64,000 bases of DNA, taken from the NCBI GenBank assembly GCA_913056185.1, contig CAJXLV010000003.1, positions 62,001 to 126,000 on the forward strand, given 5' to 3'. Every line of letters starts with the position of its first letter. The stretch's first letter is position 1. This DNA is from an uncultured Bacteroidota bacterium. GTDB taxonomy: Bacteria; Bacteroidota; Rhodothermia; Rhodothermales; Salinibacteraceae. The position numbers were made by a program, and so were the translations under genes. This document shows, piece by piece, positions 43,034 to 51,896 of the stretch. Below the pieces are notes generated by a model. The model had not been told where the DNA came from. It saw nothing but the letters and a program-made list of their open reading frames with translations, and searched no databases.

Positions 43034-44209
43034 ATGGCTCTCGATCGTCCCCTTCGGTACGGCATGGTCGGGGGCGGCCCCGGTGCCTTCATTGGAGCTG
43101 TGCACCGCTCCGCCGCTGCCCTCGACGGCAATCTGGACCTGGTTGCCGGCGCGTTCTCCTCGGATCCCGAAACGTCGCATCGTCAGGGCGCGGCCCTTCA
43201 CCTCGCGCCCGACCGGGTCTACGACACGTACGCGCAGATGGCTGCGGCGGAGGCCGACCGCCCCGACGGCATCGACGTCGTCTCCATTGTTACGCCCAAC
43301 CACCTCCACTACGACGTCGCCTGTGCCTTTGTCGACCGCGGCATTCATGTCATCTGCGACAAGCCGATGACGACCACCCTTGACGACGCGGAGGCCCTGT
43401 GTCGGCGCGTGGAAGCGCAGGATGTGGTCTTCTGCCTCACCCACACCTATGCCGGCTACCCACTGGTGAAACAGGCCCGTGCCCTTGTGCAGCAGGGCCG
43501 CCTCGGCGAGCTGCGCAAGGTGGTGGTTGCGTATCCGCAGGGCTGGCTCAACCGGCGCCTCGAGGCCGACGACAACAAGCAGGCCGCCTGGCGGACCGAC
43601 CCGGCCCTGGCCGGCGCCGGGGCGCTGGGCGACATTGGCACGCATGCCGAGCACCTGGCCCGGTACGTCACGGGCCGGGCCCTGGAGCGCCTGTGCGCCG
43701 ATGTGGGAACCGTGGTGAAGGGGCGCGCCGTGGACGACGATGCCAGCATCCTGGCCCGCTACGAGGGCGGGGTGCGCGGCCTCATCCACTGCTCGCAGAT
43801 CGCGGCCGGGGAGGAAAACAACCTTCGCCTCCGCGTCTACGGCTCGGAGGCGGGGCTGGCCTGGGACCAGGAGGACCCGCACCGCCTCACGCTCCTCTCC
43901 GATGTCAACGGCGACGCGCCGCAGCAGGTCTACACCCACGGCCGCGCCTCCCTCGCCGACTCGGTCCAGCCGTTCCTGCGCACCCCGCAGGGCCACCCCG
44001 AGGGCTTTATCGAGGCCTTCGCCAACCTGTACCGCAGCGCGGCCCACGCCATCGCGGCCCACGAGGCGGGCGTCGCCCCCGCCCCCTGGGCGCAGGACGT
44101 CCCGACCGTGCAGGACGGGGCGCGCGGTGTCCACTTCATCCAGGCGGCACTCCGAAGCAGCAAGAACGAAATGTGGGTCGATGCCTCGTATGCCCCTCCC
44201 GGTGCCTAA
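43034..44209 (+). CDS. Gfo/Idh/MocA-family oxidoreductase (cytoplasmic)
   Basis: In 391 residues, an N-terminal Rossmann fold with MVGGGPGAF (11-19) leads to the family motif DKP at 109-111, a variant of the usual EKP with the active-site Lys. A C-terminal alpha/beta domain contains [13 protein letters not shown], whose Asp and His are typical catalytic residues. Enzymes of this family oxidise or reduce sugars at C2 to C6 or interconvert 3-keto-sugars using bound NAD(P). No signal peptide. It lies 51 bp after the exported epimerase in the same operon. Confidence 0.9.
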   Translation: MALDRPLRYGMVGGGPGAFIGAVHRSAAALDGNLDLVAGAFSSDPETSHRQGAALHLAPDRVYDTYAQMAAAEADRPDGIDVVSIVTPNHLHYDVACAFVDRGIHVICDKPMTTTLDDAEALCRRVEAQDVVFCLTHTYAGYPLVKQARALVQQGRLGELRKVVVAYPQGWLNRRLEADDNKQAAWRTDPALAGAGALGDIGTHAEHLARYVTGRALERLCADVGTVVKGRAVDDDASILARYEGGVRGLIHCSQIAAGEENNLRLRVYGSEAGLAWDQEDPHRLTLLSDVNGDAPQQVYTHGRASLADSVQPFLRTPQGHPEGFIEAFANLYRSAAHAIAAHEAGVAPAPWAQDVPTVQDGARGVHFIQAALRSSKNEMWVDASYAPPGA

Positions 44210-44279
44210 CCGATCCGGGCGGCCCCTCCACTGCCCCCTCCCTACACGGTTTCCCTCCCACAGTCTCTGCCGACACGCC

Positions 44280-45011
44280 ATGCCTTCTCCTGCTCGTGCC
44301 TCTCTGGTTCTGTTCGCGCTCGTGTCCCTTGCCCTATGCGCCCCGGCAAGGGCCCAGGACGCACCGCCGCCCCCCAACACCCTCACCGCAGAGGAGCGTG
44401 CCGACGGCTGGACCTTGCTCTTTGATGGATCCACCCCGGACGGGTGGCGCGGATACGGCCAGGCCGACTTTCCGGACCGGGGCTGGTCCGTCGAGGACGG
44501 CGTCCTTACGGTCGACGGCGCGGGCGGCGACATCATTACGACCGACACGTACGGCGACTTTGTGCTGCGGCTTGAGTGGAAAATCGCCAAGGGGGGCAAC
44601 AGCGGCATCTTCTACCGGGCCCTGGAGCAACCCGACCGGGCCATCTACTGGTCGGCTCCGGAAATGCAGATCCTGGACAATGCCCACCACCCCGATGCGC
44701 TCCGCGGCGAGAACGGCAACCGGAAGGCGGGGTCGCTCTACGACCTCATTCCCGCTGACCCGCAGCCCTTCACCGGGCACGGGGAGTGGCAGGAGGCGAT
44801 GATTGTGGTGGAGGGCGGCCACGTGGAGCACTGGCTCAACGGCCGCAAGGTGCTGGCGTACGAGCTGTGGACCCCGGCGTGGTACCGGATGCTTCGCGAC
44901 AGTAAGTTTCGGAGCCACCCCGAGTTTGGGGACGCGCGGACGGGCCACATCGGCCTTCAAGAACACGGAACGACGGCGCACTTCCGCAACATCAAGATCA
45001 AGAGGCTCTGA
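44280..45011 (+). CDS. Secreted DUF1080 / 3-keto-disaccharide hydrolase-family protein
   Basis: This 243-residue protein has a Sec signal peptide (VLFALVSLALCAPARAQ) and a concanavalin-like beta sandwich bearing the family signature: GWTLLFDGSTPDGWRGY, GNSGIFYRA, WSAPEMQILDN and a final HFRNIKIKRL. Recent work assigns this family (PF06439) to hydrolysis of 3-keto-glycosides formed by sugar 3-dehydrogenases. With a GMC dehydrogenase, Gfo/Idh enzymes and epimerases next to it, that role fits well here. Probably periplasmic. Confidence 0.85.
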   Translation: MPSPARASLVLFALVSLALCAPARAQDAPPPPNTLTAEERADGWTLLFDGSTPDGWRGYGQADFPDRGWSVEDGVLTVDGAGGDIITTDTYGDFVLRLEWKIAKGGNSGIFYRALEQPDRAIYWSAPEMQILDNAHHPDALRGENGNRKAGSLYDLIPADPQPFTGHGEWQEAMIVVEGGHVEHWLNGRKVLAYELWTPAWYRMLRDSKFRSHPEFGDARTGHIGLQEHGTTAHFRNIKIKRL

Positions 45012-45071
45012 CCGCAGGCCGTACCTCTGCGTGTCCCGACTCGTGCCCTTCTCCTCTTAAAGCCTCCTCTC

Positions 45072-46484
45072 ATGGACCGACGCATGTTTTTGAAAGGATC
45101 GGCCCTCGCGGCCGCCGGCCTCAGCATTGTGCCCCGCCACGTCTTGGGCGGGCCCGGCTACCAGGCGCCCAGCGACACCCTCAACATTGCCGGCATCGGC
45201 GTGGGGGGGCGCGGCGCCAGCAACCTCAACGCCATGATCTCCGAAAACATCGTCGCGATCTGTGATGTCGACTACCGCCACGTCGACCGCACGCTGCGAA
45301 CCCGCGACGGGGCCGTGGCGGAGCGCTTCGCGGCGCTGCACGAGGCATACGAGCAGGCCGAGCGCTACGCCGACTTTCGCCGGATGTTGGACGACCTGTC
45401 GGGGACGCTCGATGCGGTCGTCGTCTCCACGCCCGACCACCTCCACGCCGTCGCCGCCATGGAGGCCCTGCAGCGAGGCCTGCACGTCTACGTCGAGAAG
45501 CCCCTCACCCGAACCGTGCGGGAGGCGCGGGCGCTCCGGGACGCGGCCGACACGCAAGACGTGGTGACGCAGATGGGCAACCAGGGCCACACCCACCCCG
45601 ACGGACGCCGGGCCATCGAGTGGGTATGGGGTGGGGCCATCGGCACGGTGCAGGAGATCCATGCCTGGACCGACCGCCCCGCCAACTGGTGGCCGCAGGG
45701 CGTCTCTCGCCCCGCCGACTCCATGACGCCGCCCGATGGGCTGCGCTGGGACCTCTTCCTGGGCCCGGCGCCGGACGTCCCCTACCACACGGCCTATCAC
45801 CCCTTCCGCTGGCGCGGATGGCTCGACTACGGCACGGGCGCCCTCGGCGATATGGGCACGCACATCCTCGACCACGCGGTGTGGGCCCTCGACCTCGGCG
45901 CGCCCACGGAGGTATGGGGCTCCTCGAATGGCTTCGGCCGAGACCACGCCGAACGCGTCTCTTGGCCCTCCGTCGAAACTGTCCACTACACCTTTGGACG
46001 GGGCGGCCGCCCCCCGGTGACGGTGACCTGGTACGACGGCGGCCTGCTTCCGCCTCGCCCCCACGCCCTCCCGCCGGACGTGCCCCTGGTGCGCACCCTC
46101 GGCCCGGACGAAGACGGCCCGGCGCCGTCCTCCGGCGGGGCAATTTGGGTGGGAGACGAGGGCGTGCTGATGCACGACACCTACGGCCGCAATCCGCGCC
46201 TCTACCCCACGGAGCTGGAGGCGACCGCCGCCGACGCCCCGCAGCGGCTCCCCCGCATTGACACCAGCCACCAGATGAACTGGGTCGAGGCCTGCAAGGG
46301 CCGGGCGGTCGCGTCGTGTCCCTTCGACTACGCCGCCCCCCTCACCGAGACGCTCCTCTTGGGAAGCGTCGCCCTTCAGGCCGGCGTTCCCCTCCGGTAC
46401 GACCCCCGCTCCATGACCATCCCCAACGCGCCGGCGGCCGAACCGTACCTGCGCCGCGACGCCCGGGGCGAATGGTCGCTGTAG
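45072..46484 (+). CDS. Tat-exported Gfo/Idh/MocA-family oxidoreductase
   Basis: The 470-residue protein begins [16 protein letters not shown], a compact twin-arginine signal. A Rossmann fold ([11 protein letters not shown] at 41-51), EKP at 142-144 and the [12 protein letters not shown] loop follow, as does the catalytic-domain motif [13 protein letters not shown]. Tat export lets such enzymes leave the cell already folded with a tightly bound nicotinamide cofactor, as in glucose-fructose oxidoreductase. It probably acts on keto- or oxidised sugars in the periplasm and pairs with the exported DUF1080 hydrolase 60 bp upstream. Confidence 0.9.
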   Translation: MDRRMFLKGSALAAAGLSIVPRHVLGGPGYQAPSDTLNIAGIGVGGRGASNLNAMISENIVAICDVDYRHVDRTLRTRDGAVAERFAALHEAYEQAERYADFRRMLDDLSGTLDAVVVSTPDHLHAVAAMEALQRGLHVYVEKPLTRTVREARALRDAADTQDVVTQMGNQGHTHPDGRRAIEWVWGGAIGTVQEIHAWTDRPANWWPQGVSRPADSMTPPDGLRWDLFLGPAPDVPYHTAYHPFRWRGWLDYGTGALGDMGTHILDHAVWALDLGAPTEVWGSSNGFGRDHAERVSWPSVETVHYTFGRGGRPPVTVTWYDGGLLPPRPHALPPDVPLVRTLGPDEDGPAPSSGGAIWVGDEGVLMHDTYGRNPRLYPTELEATAADAPQRLPRIDTSHQMNWVEACKGRAVASCPFDYAAPLTETLLLGSVALQAGVPLRYDPRSMTIPNAPAAEPYLRRDARGEWSL

Positions 46485-46548
46485 CGCCCCGTCTCCTCGC
46501 CCTCCGTCCCTCCGCAGACGCCCTTCCGCAGACGCCCCTCCTCTTCCC

Positions 46549-47553
46549 ATGTCTTCCCGCCCCATCACCCTCTTCACCGGACAGTGGGCCGACGTGCCCC
46601 TCGCCTCCCTCGCCGAGAAGGCCGCGGCCTGGGGCTACGACGGCCTGGAGCTGGCCTGCAACGGCGACCACTTCGACGTGGCCCGCGCTGTGTCGGACGA
46701 CCACTACGTCCGCCGCAAGCGCGACCTGCTGCACGCACACGACCTCGATGTGTGGGCCCTCAGCCAGCACCTGGTGGGCCAGGCCGTGAGCGACCGCATC
46801 GACGCCCGGCACAAAGAGATCGTGCCCGAGCGGGTGTGGGGCGACGGCGATCCGGACGGGGTGACGCGCCGTGCCATCGAGGAACTGGAGCGCACCGCCG
46901 CCGCGGCCCGCGCCCTCGGCGTCGATGTGGTCACCGGCTTCACCGGCTCGCCCGTCTGGCCCCTCCTCTATGCCTTCCCGCCCACCCCGCAACCGATGAT
47001 TGAGGAGGGGTACGCAGCGTTTGCCGACCAGTGGCGGCCCCTGCTGGATGCGTTTGCGACGGAAGAGATCTGCTTTGCGCTGGAGGTGCACCCGACCGAA
47101 ATTGCCTTTGACCTCAGCACCGCCCGGCGTACGCTCCGCGCCCTCGACGACCACCCCGCCTTCGCCTTCAACTACGACCCCAGCCACTTTGGCTACCAGG
47201 GCGTCGACTACCTCGCGTTCCTTGACGCGTTTCCCGATCGCATCGCACACGTCCACATGAAAGATGTCTGGTGGGCCGACGGGCGGCGACCGGCCGGCGT
47301 CTTTGGCGGCCACCTGCCCTTTGGGCATGCGGACCGCTACTGGGACTTCCGCTCCATCGGGCGTGGCAAAATCGACTTTGAGGCCATCCTCCGCCGCCTG
47401 CACCGCCACGGCTACGACGGGCCTCTCTCCGTGGAGTGGGAGGACGAGGGCATGGCCCGCGAGCACGGGGCTGAGGAGGCGTGTGCCCGCGTGCGGGCCC
47501 TCGACTTTCCCCCCGCCGATGCGGGCTTCGAGGAGGCATTCGGGGAGGCGTAG
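46549..47553 (+). CDS. Cytoplasmic sugar-phosphate isomerase/epimerase-like TIM barrel
   Basis: The 334 residues contain a xylose-isomerase-like barrel with visible metal-site motifs: [13 protein letters not shown]-like ligands, [22 protein letters not shown] and LSVEWEDEG. It has no signal. The protein is the cytoplasmic counterpart of the exported barrel at 42005-42982. Related enzymes epimerise or isomerise keto-sugars in 3-keto-glycoside pathways. It is the last gene of the plus-strand operon and is convergent with the kinase gene. Confidence 0.88.
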   Translation: MSSRPITLFTGQWADVPLASLAEKAAAWGYDGLELACNGDHFDVARAVSDDHYVRRKRDLLHAHDLDVWALSQHLVGQAVSDRIDARHKEIVPERVWGDGDPDGVTRRAIEELERTAAAARALGVDVVTGFTGSPVWPLLYAFPPTPQPMIEEGYAAFADQWRPLLDAFATEEICFALEVHPTEIAFDLSTARRTLRALDDHPAFAFNYDPSHFGYQGVDYLAFLDAFPDRIAHVHMKDVWWADGRRPAGVFGGHLPFGHADRYWDFRSIGRGKIDFEAILRRLHRHGYDGPLSVEWEDEGMAREHGAEEACARVRALDFPPADAGFEEAFGEA

Positions 47554-47606
47554 CGCAGGGGCCGGCCGTGTGCCCGGCGGCGCGTTCGGCGCGCCCCGCG
47601 GCCACC

Positions 47607-48512
47607 TCACGCCCCGAGGCGGTGCGCCCGCCGAAGGGCGCCCACCACCGGGGCCTCCTGGAGGCGCGAGACCGACGCCTGCGGCAGGCAGGCCCCGAGG
47701 GCCTGCCGGAGCGCCCGGGCGTACGGCTCGCTGCGAAGCATGCCCCCGAGCAGAGCGACCCGCGGGGCGGGCTCTTCGGCCGCTCCCACCACCCAGGCCG
47801 CCTGGCGGGCAAGCGCCGCGGTCTGCGACGCCAAAATCTCCTCCGCCACCGCATCGCCCGCCGCGGCCGCCGCGCCCACGAGGGGCGCCACCTCCGCCAG
47901 GGGCGCCTCCTCCCGGTAGGTCCACCGAAAGAGGTCCGCTCGCGAGTCAATGCCGTAGCGCTCCTGCACGCGGTCCCGCAGCCCCGTGGGCGGCCCCCCG
48001 TCATACGCCGCCGCCACCGCCCGCAGCGCCGCCCGGCCCACCGCGTGGCCACTGCCCACATCGCCCAGGCGGTGCCCCCAGCCGCCCGCCCGGCGCGTGG
48101 TGCCGCCGCGCCCGCGCCCGAGCACCACCGAGCCGGTGCCCGCAATCACAATGGCGCCCCCCTCCGCCCCAAACGCCGCCTCCAGCGCAATGGTCGCATC
48201 GTGCGTCACCGCCACGCGGACCCGCTCCGCCGCGTCCGCGAGGGCCGTGCGGAGCCGCTCCTGCAGCGCCGCCTGCTCGTCCGCCCGGCCGGCGCCGGCC
48301 ACGCCCGCACACACCGCCACGCGGCACCCCGGTCCCGGCAACGCCTCACGGATGAGGCCTTCGAGCGTCTCCACAACCGCGTCGGGCCCCACCCGCTGCA
48401 GGTTGGCGCCCGGGCCGCGCCGCTCCGTCCGCCCCGTCCCGGGCGCCCGCTCCGCGAGCAAATGCGTCTTCGTTCCCCCTACGTCCAGTCCGATGATGAA
48501 TTGCTGTGACAC
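47607..48512 (-). CDS. BadF/BadG-type ATPase family kinase (N-acetylglucosamine kinase-like)
   Basis: This 301-residue protein has the ASKHA fold: phosphate-1 motif GLDVGGTKTHLLA (8-20), phosphate-2/adenosine elements IAGTGSVVLGRG and GGWGHRLGDVGSG, and a C-terminal LLGGMLRSEP. The family includes eukaryotic-type GlcNAc kinase and bacterial amino-sugar kinases. With GH20 and a NagB-like enzyme in the same locus, phosphorylation of imported GlcNAc or a derivative is the best guess. It is the last gene of the CBM9-SSS-kinase run, 115 bp after the transporter. Confidence 0.82.
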   Translation of the reverse strand: MSQQFIIGLDVGGTKTHLLAERAPGTGRTERRGPGANLQRVGPDAVVETLEGLIREALPGPGCRVAVCAGVAGAGRADEQAALQERLRTALADAAERVRVAVTHDATIALEAAFGAEGGAIVIAGTGSVVLGRGRGGTTRRAGGWGHRLGDVGSGHAVGRAALRAVAAAYDGGPPTGLRDRVQERYGIDSRADLFRWTYREEAPLAEVAPLVGAAAAAGDAVAEEILASQTAALARQAAWVVGAAEEPAPRVALLGGMLRSEPYARALRQALGACLPQASVSRLQEAPVVGALRRAHRLGA

Positions 48513-48627
48513 ACGCCTGGGTCATTCGTGAAAGCGACTCGCGAGGGCCTCCGGGGCCTGAGGGGACGGGCACGATGGGAGGCGCGGGAAGCCCGGGCCA
48601 CGCCCCCTCCGTCCGTACGCCGGGGGC

Positions 48628-50469
48628 TCAGGGCCCGCGCTGATCGGCCTCCGTCGCCCGCGTCTCCAGGGGGGCGGCGTACGCCCGCAGGTCGTGCCAC
48701 AAAAAGGCCGCCGCCCCCGCCGCTACCGCGAGGAGAGCCGCGCCCCAGGCCGTCCAGCCCAAAAGCAGGTAGCCCGTGCCAAAGAGCGTGCTGTACACGA
48801 GCACCACGCCCACGGCCCAGTCGAGCGCCAGGCGCCCCAGGCCCGCGTCCGGCGTCACCTCCGGATTGCGCGCCGCCACCGGCGCCCAGCCCGGCCCGCC
48901 GGGGTGGACCTGTTGGTAGAAGCGATCGAGCGTCGCCGCCTCCGTCGGGCGCGTCAGCACCGTCACGCCCAGCCACACCGCCGTCGTAAACCCCACGACC
49001 GCGTACAGATTGAGCGGAAACTCCGCCTGCAGCCCCGGCACCTGCACCCCAAAGGCATTTAGCACGAGCGCCGTCCCCGCAAGCCCAATCGGCGCCAGGG
49101 TGGCGGCCATCTCGCTCCACGCATTCACGCGCCACCAGTACCAGCGCAGGATGAGGACCAGCCCCAGCCCGGCCGATGCCGAGAGGAGCAGCCCCCACGC
49201 CTCCGCGATGGTGTCGAGGAAAAGCGTCACGCCCAGGCTCAGGAGCGCCACCGCCACCGTGAGGATCCGCGAGACGCGCACGTAATGGGCTTCGCTCGCG
49301 TCCGGGCGCACGAAGCGACGCCAAAAGTCGTTGACGAGGTACGAGACGCCCCAGTTGAGCTGCGTAGAGACCGTGCTCATAAACGCCGCCAGGAACGCCG
49401 CAAAGAGGAGCCCCAGCAGCCCAGGCGGCAGCACCTCCTTCATCACCAGCACAAAGCCGGCCCGGGGCTCCGCGAGGTCGGGGTAGAGGACGAGTGCCGA
49501 CAGCGCCACCACGATCCACGGCCACGGGCGGAGGCAAAAGTGAGCGATGGTGTACCAGAGCGTCGCGAAGAGGGCGTGTCGTTCATCCTTGGCACTCATC
49601 ATGCGCTGCGCGATGTAGCCCCCGCCGCCCGGCTCCGCCCCGGGGTACCAGCTGGCCCACCACTGCACGCCCGCGTACGCCGCAAAGGCAAGCGCCGACA
49701 GCGCAAACGTGCCCGCCCCGTCCGCCGCCCCCCCGATGGTCGGCAGCAGGTGAAACGTCTCGTCCGGCAGCTGCGCCCGCAGGCCCGCCACGCCGCCGAT
49801 TTCCGGCCGGTCGAGCACCCAGACCGCCAGCAGCACCGTGCCCCCCATCGCAATCACAAACTGGAAGAGGTCCGTCACCATCACCCCCCAGAGCCCCGAG
49901 AGCATTGCGTACACCGCCACGCCCAGAATCAGCCCGCCCGTCACCACGAGGGCCGCACTGGCCTCCTGCCCCAGCACCCCCACGCCCGCCCGTCCAAACA
50001 GCGTGAGATCCGGAAAGAGCCGGTCGATGACCGTCTCCATCGCCAGCGACACCCACCCGATGATGAGAACATTGAGCAGGAGGCCAAAGAAGAGCGCCTT
50101 GATCCCTCGCAGCCAGGCCGCCGGCGCGCCGCTGTAGCGCACCTCCACGAACTCCACGTCCGTCAGCACCCCGCTGCGGCGCCAGAGGCGCGCAAAGAAA
50201 AAGACCGTCAGCATCCCGCCAAGGGCCGCGTTCCACCAGAGCCAGTTGCCCGCGATGCCGTCCCGCGCCACAATCTCCGTCACCAGCAGGGGCGTGTCCA
50301 CGGCAAAGGTCGTGGCCACCATGCTCGTGCCCGCGAGCCACCACGGCATCGAGCGGCCCGACAGGAAGAACTCGGCGGTGTCCTCGCCCGCCCGTTGGTA
50401 GAAGTAGAGCGCAATGCCAAACGAAAGCGCCAGGTAGCCGGCGACGAAGAGCCAGTCGAGAGGGGTCAC
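48628..50469 (-). CDS. Sodium:solute symporter (SSS family)
   Basis: In 613 residues and about 14 helices, SSS features include LSFGIALYFYQRAGEDTAEF with the FFLSGRSMPWW loop, and a Na+-site-like FMSTVSTQLNWGVSYLVND. A long C-terminal tail is typical of sugar-type members. It probably imports the sugar phosphorylated by the neighbouring kinase. The gene lies 52 bp downstream of the CBM9-like lipoprotein gene. Confidence 0.9.
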   Translation of the reverse strand: MTPLDWLFVAGYLALSFGIALYFYQRAGEDTAEFFLSGRSMPWWLAGTSMVATTFAVDTPLLVTEIVARDGIAGNWLWWNAALGGMLTVFFFARLWRRSGVLTDVEFVEVRYSGAPAAWLRGIKALFFGLLLNVLIIGWVSLAMETVIDRLFPDLTLFGRAGVGVLGQEASAALVVTGGLILGVAVYAMLSGLWGVMVTDLFQFVIAMGGTVLLAVWVLDRPEIGGVAGLRAQLPDETFHLLPTIGGAADGAGTFALSALAFAAYAGVQWWASWYPGAEPGGGGYIAQRMMSAKDERHALFATLWYTIAHFCLRPWPWIVVALSALVLYPDLAEPRAGFVLVMKEVLPPGLLGLLFAAFLAAFMSTVSTQLNWGVSYLVNDFWRRFVRPDASEAHYVRVSRILTVAVALLSLGVTLFLDTIAEAWGLLLSASAGLGLVLILRWYWWRVNAWSEMAATLAPIGLAGTALVLNAFGVQVPGLQAEFPLNLYAVVGFTTAVWLGVTVLTRPTEAATLDRFYQQVHPGGPGWAPVAARNPEVTPDAGLGRLALDWAVGVVLVYSTLFGTGYLLLGWTAWGAALLAVAAGAAAFLWHDLRAYAAPLETRATEADQRGP

Positions 50470-50521
50470 GGGGAGAGGAGCGTCGGGGAGACATCAGAGA
50501 CGAACAGGCACCCGCACGCGA

Positions 50522-51667
50522 CTACTCGTCCGTCGTCGTCCAGGTTTTGCCGTCGCTGCGGAGATGGACGGTGGTGCCCTCCGGGCCGGGCGTTGCGATC
50601 TCGTAGGTGGTCTGGGTGGCCTGGAGGGTGGGGGCGAAGTCGAGCCCCTCGGGCGCGATGTCGGCGGCGTCGAGGGCCGCGAGCGTCGTGGCGTACCGGC
50701 CCGTCTCGGCCCGGTGCTGCCGCTGCCGGTGGTAGAGGCGCCGCAGGGCCCACTTGAGGCGGGCCGTCTCGGGCACCGACACCTCCACGGGCGCCGTGCC
50801 GGCGGGGGCGTCTACAAACTGGACGAGGCCCCACCGCTCCGGGCGGTGCATGTCGATGACGCCCTGGGGGGACCACGTCCAGTTGTCCTCGGGGTGGGCG
50901 CGCGTGGTGTCGAGGTCTTTTCGGTAGCGACCGTTCTCGACGGTGAGCGGCCAGTCGACCCGCGAAAAATTGAGCCGCCACTGCTCGCCGTCCTGCGGGG
51001 GACGGCCCTCGGGGGCGGCCTCCTCCAGCACCGTCCACGGCAGCCACAGCTCCACGGTCCATCCATCATCGGTGTCCGACGGATCGTTGAGCGTGCCCTC
51101 GATCTGCACGGCGACCTGCACGTCGCGCACGTCCCAGGCATCGACGGCCGGGCCCCCGTCGCGGTAGGGCGTGAGCAGCATCAGGTCCCACACCGTTTCG
51201 AGGGCATTGACCTCCACCTCGTAGTAGTTGTGCGTGGTGCCGTTGGGGTCGATAAAGACCTCAAAGTCGTCGTCGTAATACACCACGGTGTCTCGCTGCG
51301 TGAGGGTGCCCCAGACGTGCGGCTCCTGCAGGCGGGCGGCCACGTAGAGGCCGGTGTCGTCCCAGAGCATCTTGGCACGGGTGCGGTGGCGGGGCGGGGG
51401 CGCCTCCGGGCCGCGGATGTCGCCGAAGTCGGCCGTCCAGGGCGCCTCCTGCCAGCCGGGCTCCGCGAGGCGCCCGTCCACCTGCACGGGCCCGGGCGTG
51501 CGGTAGAGGGCGTAGGTGCGGGGCGCAAACGGGAGCTCCGCCCCGTCGGGGTCGGCCCACTGCGCGACCGGAGACGTCGGCTCGGTGCAGCCCCCGCCCA
51601 AAAGCCACAGGCCGCCGGTGAGCACGAACAGCGAAATCCATCGAGCAGGGGCACGAAGCGTCACCAT
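50522..51667 (-). CDS. Lipoprotein with carbohydrate-binding family 9-like domain
   Basis: The start at 51667 yields 381 residues with a lipobox ending at Cys27 (LLGGGC). A CBM9/DOMON-like beta sandwich spans about 55-270 (motifs VDGRLAEPGWQEAPW, ARLQEPHVWG, FEVFIDPNGTTHNYYE, WTVELWLPW). A helical C-terminal segment follows. Such proteins bind sugars at the cell surface; no catalytic residues are evident. Upstream lie a promoter-like pair and a LacI-type operator, so this gene probably opens the CBM9-SSS-kinase operon. Confidence 0.82.
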   Translation of the reverse strand: MVTLRAPARWISLFVLTGGLWLLGGGCTEPTSPVAQWADPDGAELPFAPRTYALYRTPGPVQVDGRLAEPGWQEAPWTADFGDIRGPEAPPPRHRTRAKMLWDDTGLYVAARLQEPHVWGTLTQRDTVVYYDDDFEVFIDPNGTTHNYYEVEVNALETVWDLMLLTPYRDGGPAVDAWDVRDVQVAVQIEGTLNDPSDTDDGWTVELWLPWTVLEEAAPEGRPPQDGEQWRLNFSRVDWPLTVENGRYRKDLDTTRAHPEDNWTWSPQGVIDMHRPERWGLVQFVDAPAGTAPVEVSVPETARLKWALRRLYHRQRQHRAETGRYATTLAALDAADIAPEGLDFAPTLQATQTTYEIATPGPEGTTVHLRSDGKTWTTTDE

Positions 51668-51725
51668 ACCAGGGCGGCCGTGGGGAGAGTGCGGGGGCGG
51701 ACGGGGCGTGATTTTCAACCCTCAA

Positions 51726-51754
51726 AGGATAGGCACGGCAGCGCCGTTCCGCAA
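51726..51754 (-). promoter_or_regulatory. Putative promoter of the CBM9-SSS-kinase operon
   Basis: On the minus strand, TTGCGG (51754-51749), 17-bp spacer, TATCCT (51731-51726), about 58 bp before the start codon. Confidence 0.45.
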
Positions 51755-51770
51755 CGCATCCCCCCAATCC

Positions 51771-51782
51771 GGAACCGCTTCC
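51771..51782 (-). promoter_or_regulatory. LacI-type operator upstream of the CBM9-like gene
   Basis: GGAAGCGGTTCC on the minus strand, ending 16 bp before the TTGCGG box. It lies between this gene and the LacI-family regulator gene. Confidence 0.62.
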
Positions 51783-51896
51783 AGTTTTTGGAGGAGACTT
51801 GGCCCCCCCTTTGACTCTGCGTCCCTCAGGGGGAGCACAGCGGGCGGAGAAAGACGGGGGCCGGGGAAAGAGTGGGCAGGGGTTGGCGGCCCGGGG

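Noticed and set aside
42902-44608. 568-codon minus-strand open frame spanning a Gfo/Idh gene and part of the DUF1080 gene
   Set aside because: Crosses two well-supported genes in antisense and lacks any motif.
46342-47925. 527-codon minus-strand open frame, Gly/Arg-rich
   Set aside because: Low-complexity antisense translation of the epimerase and kinase region.
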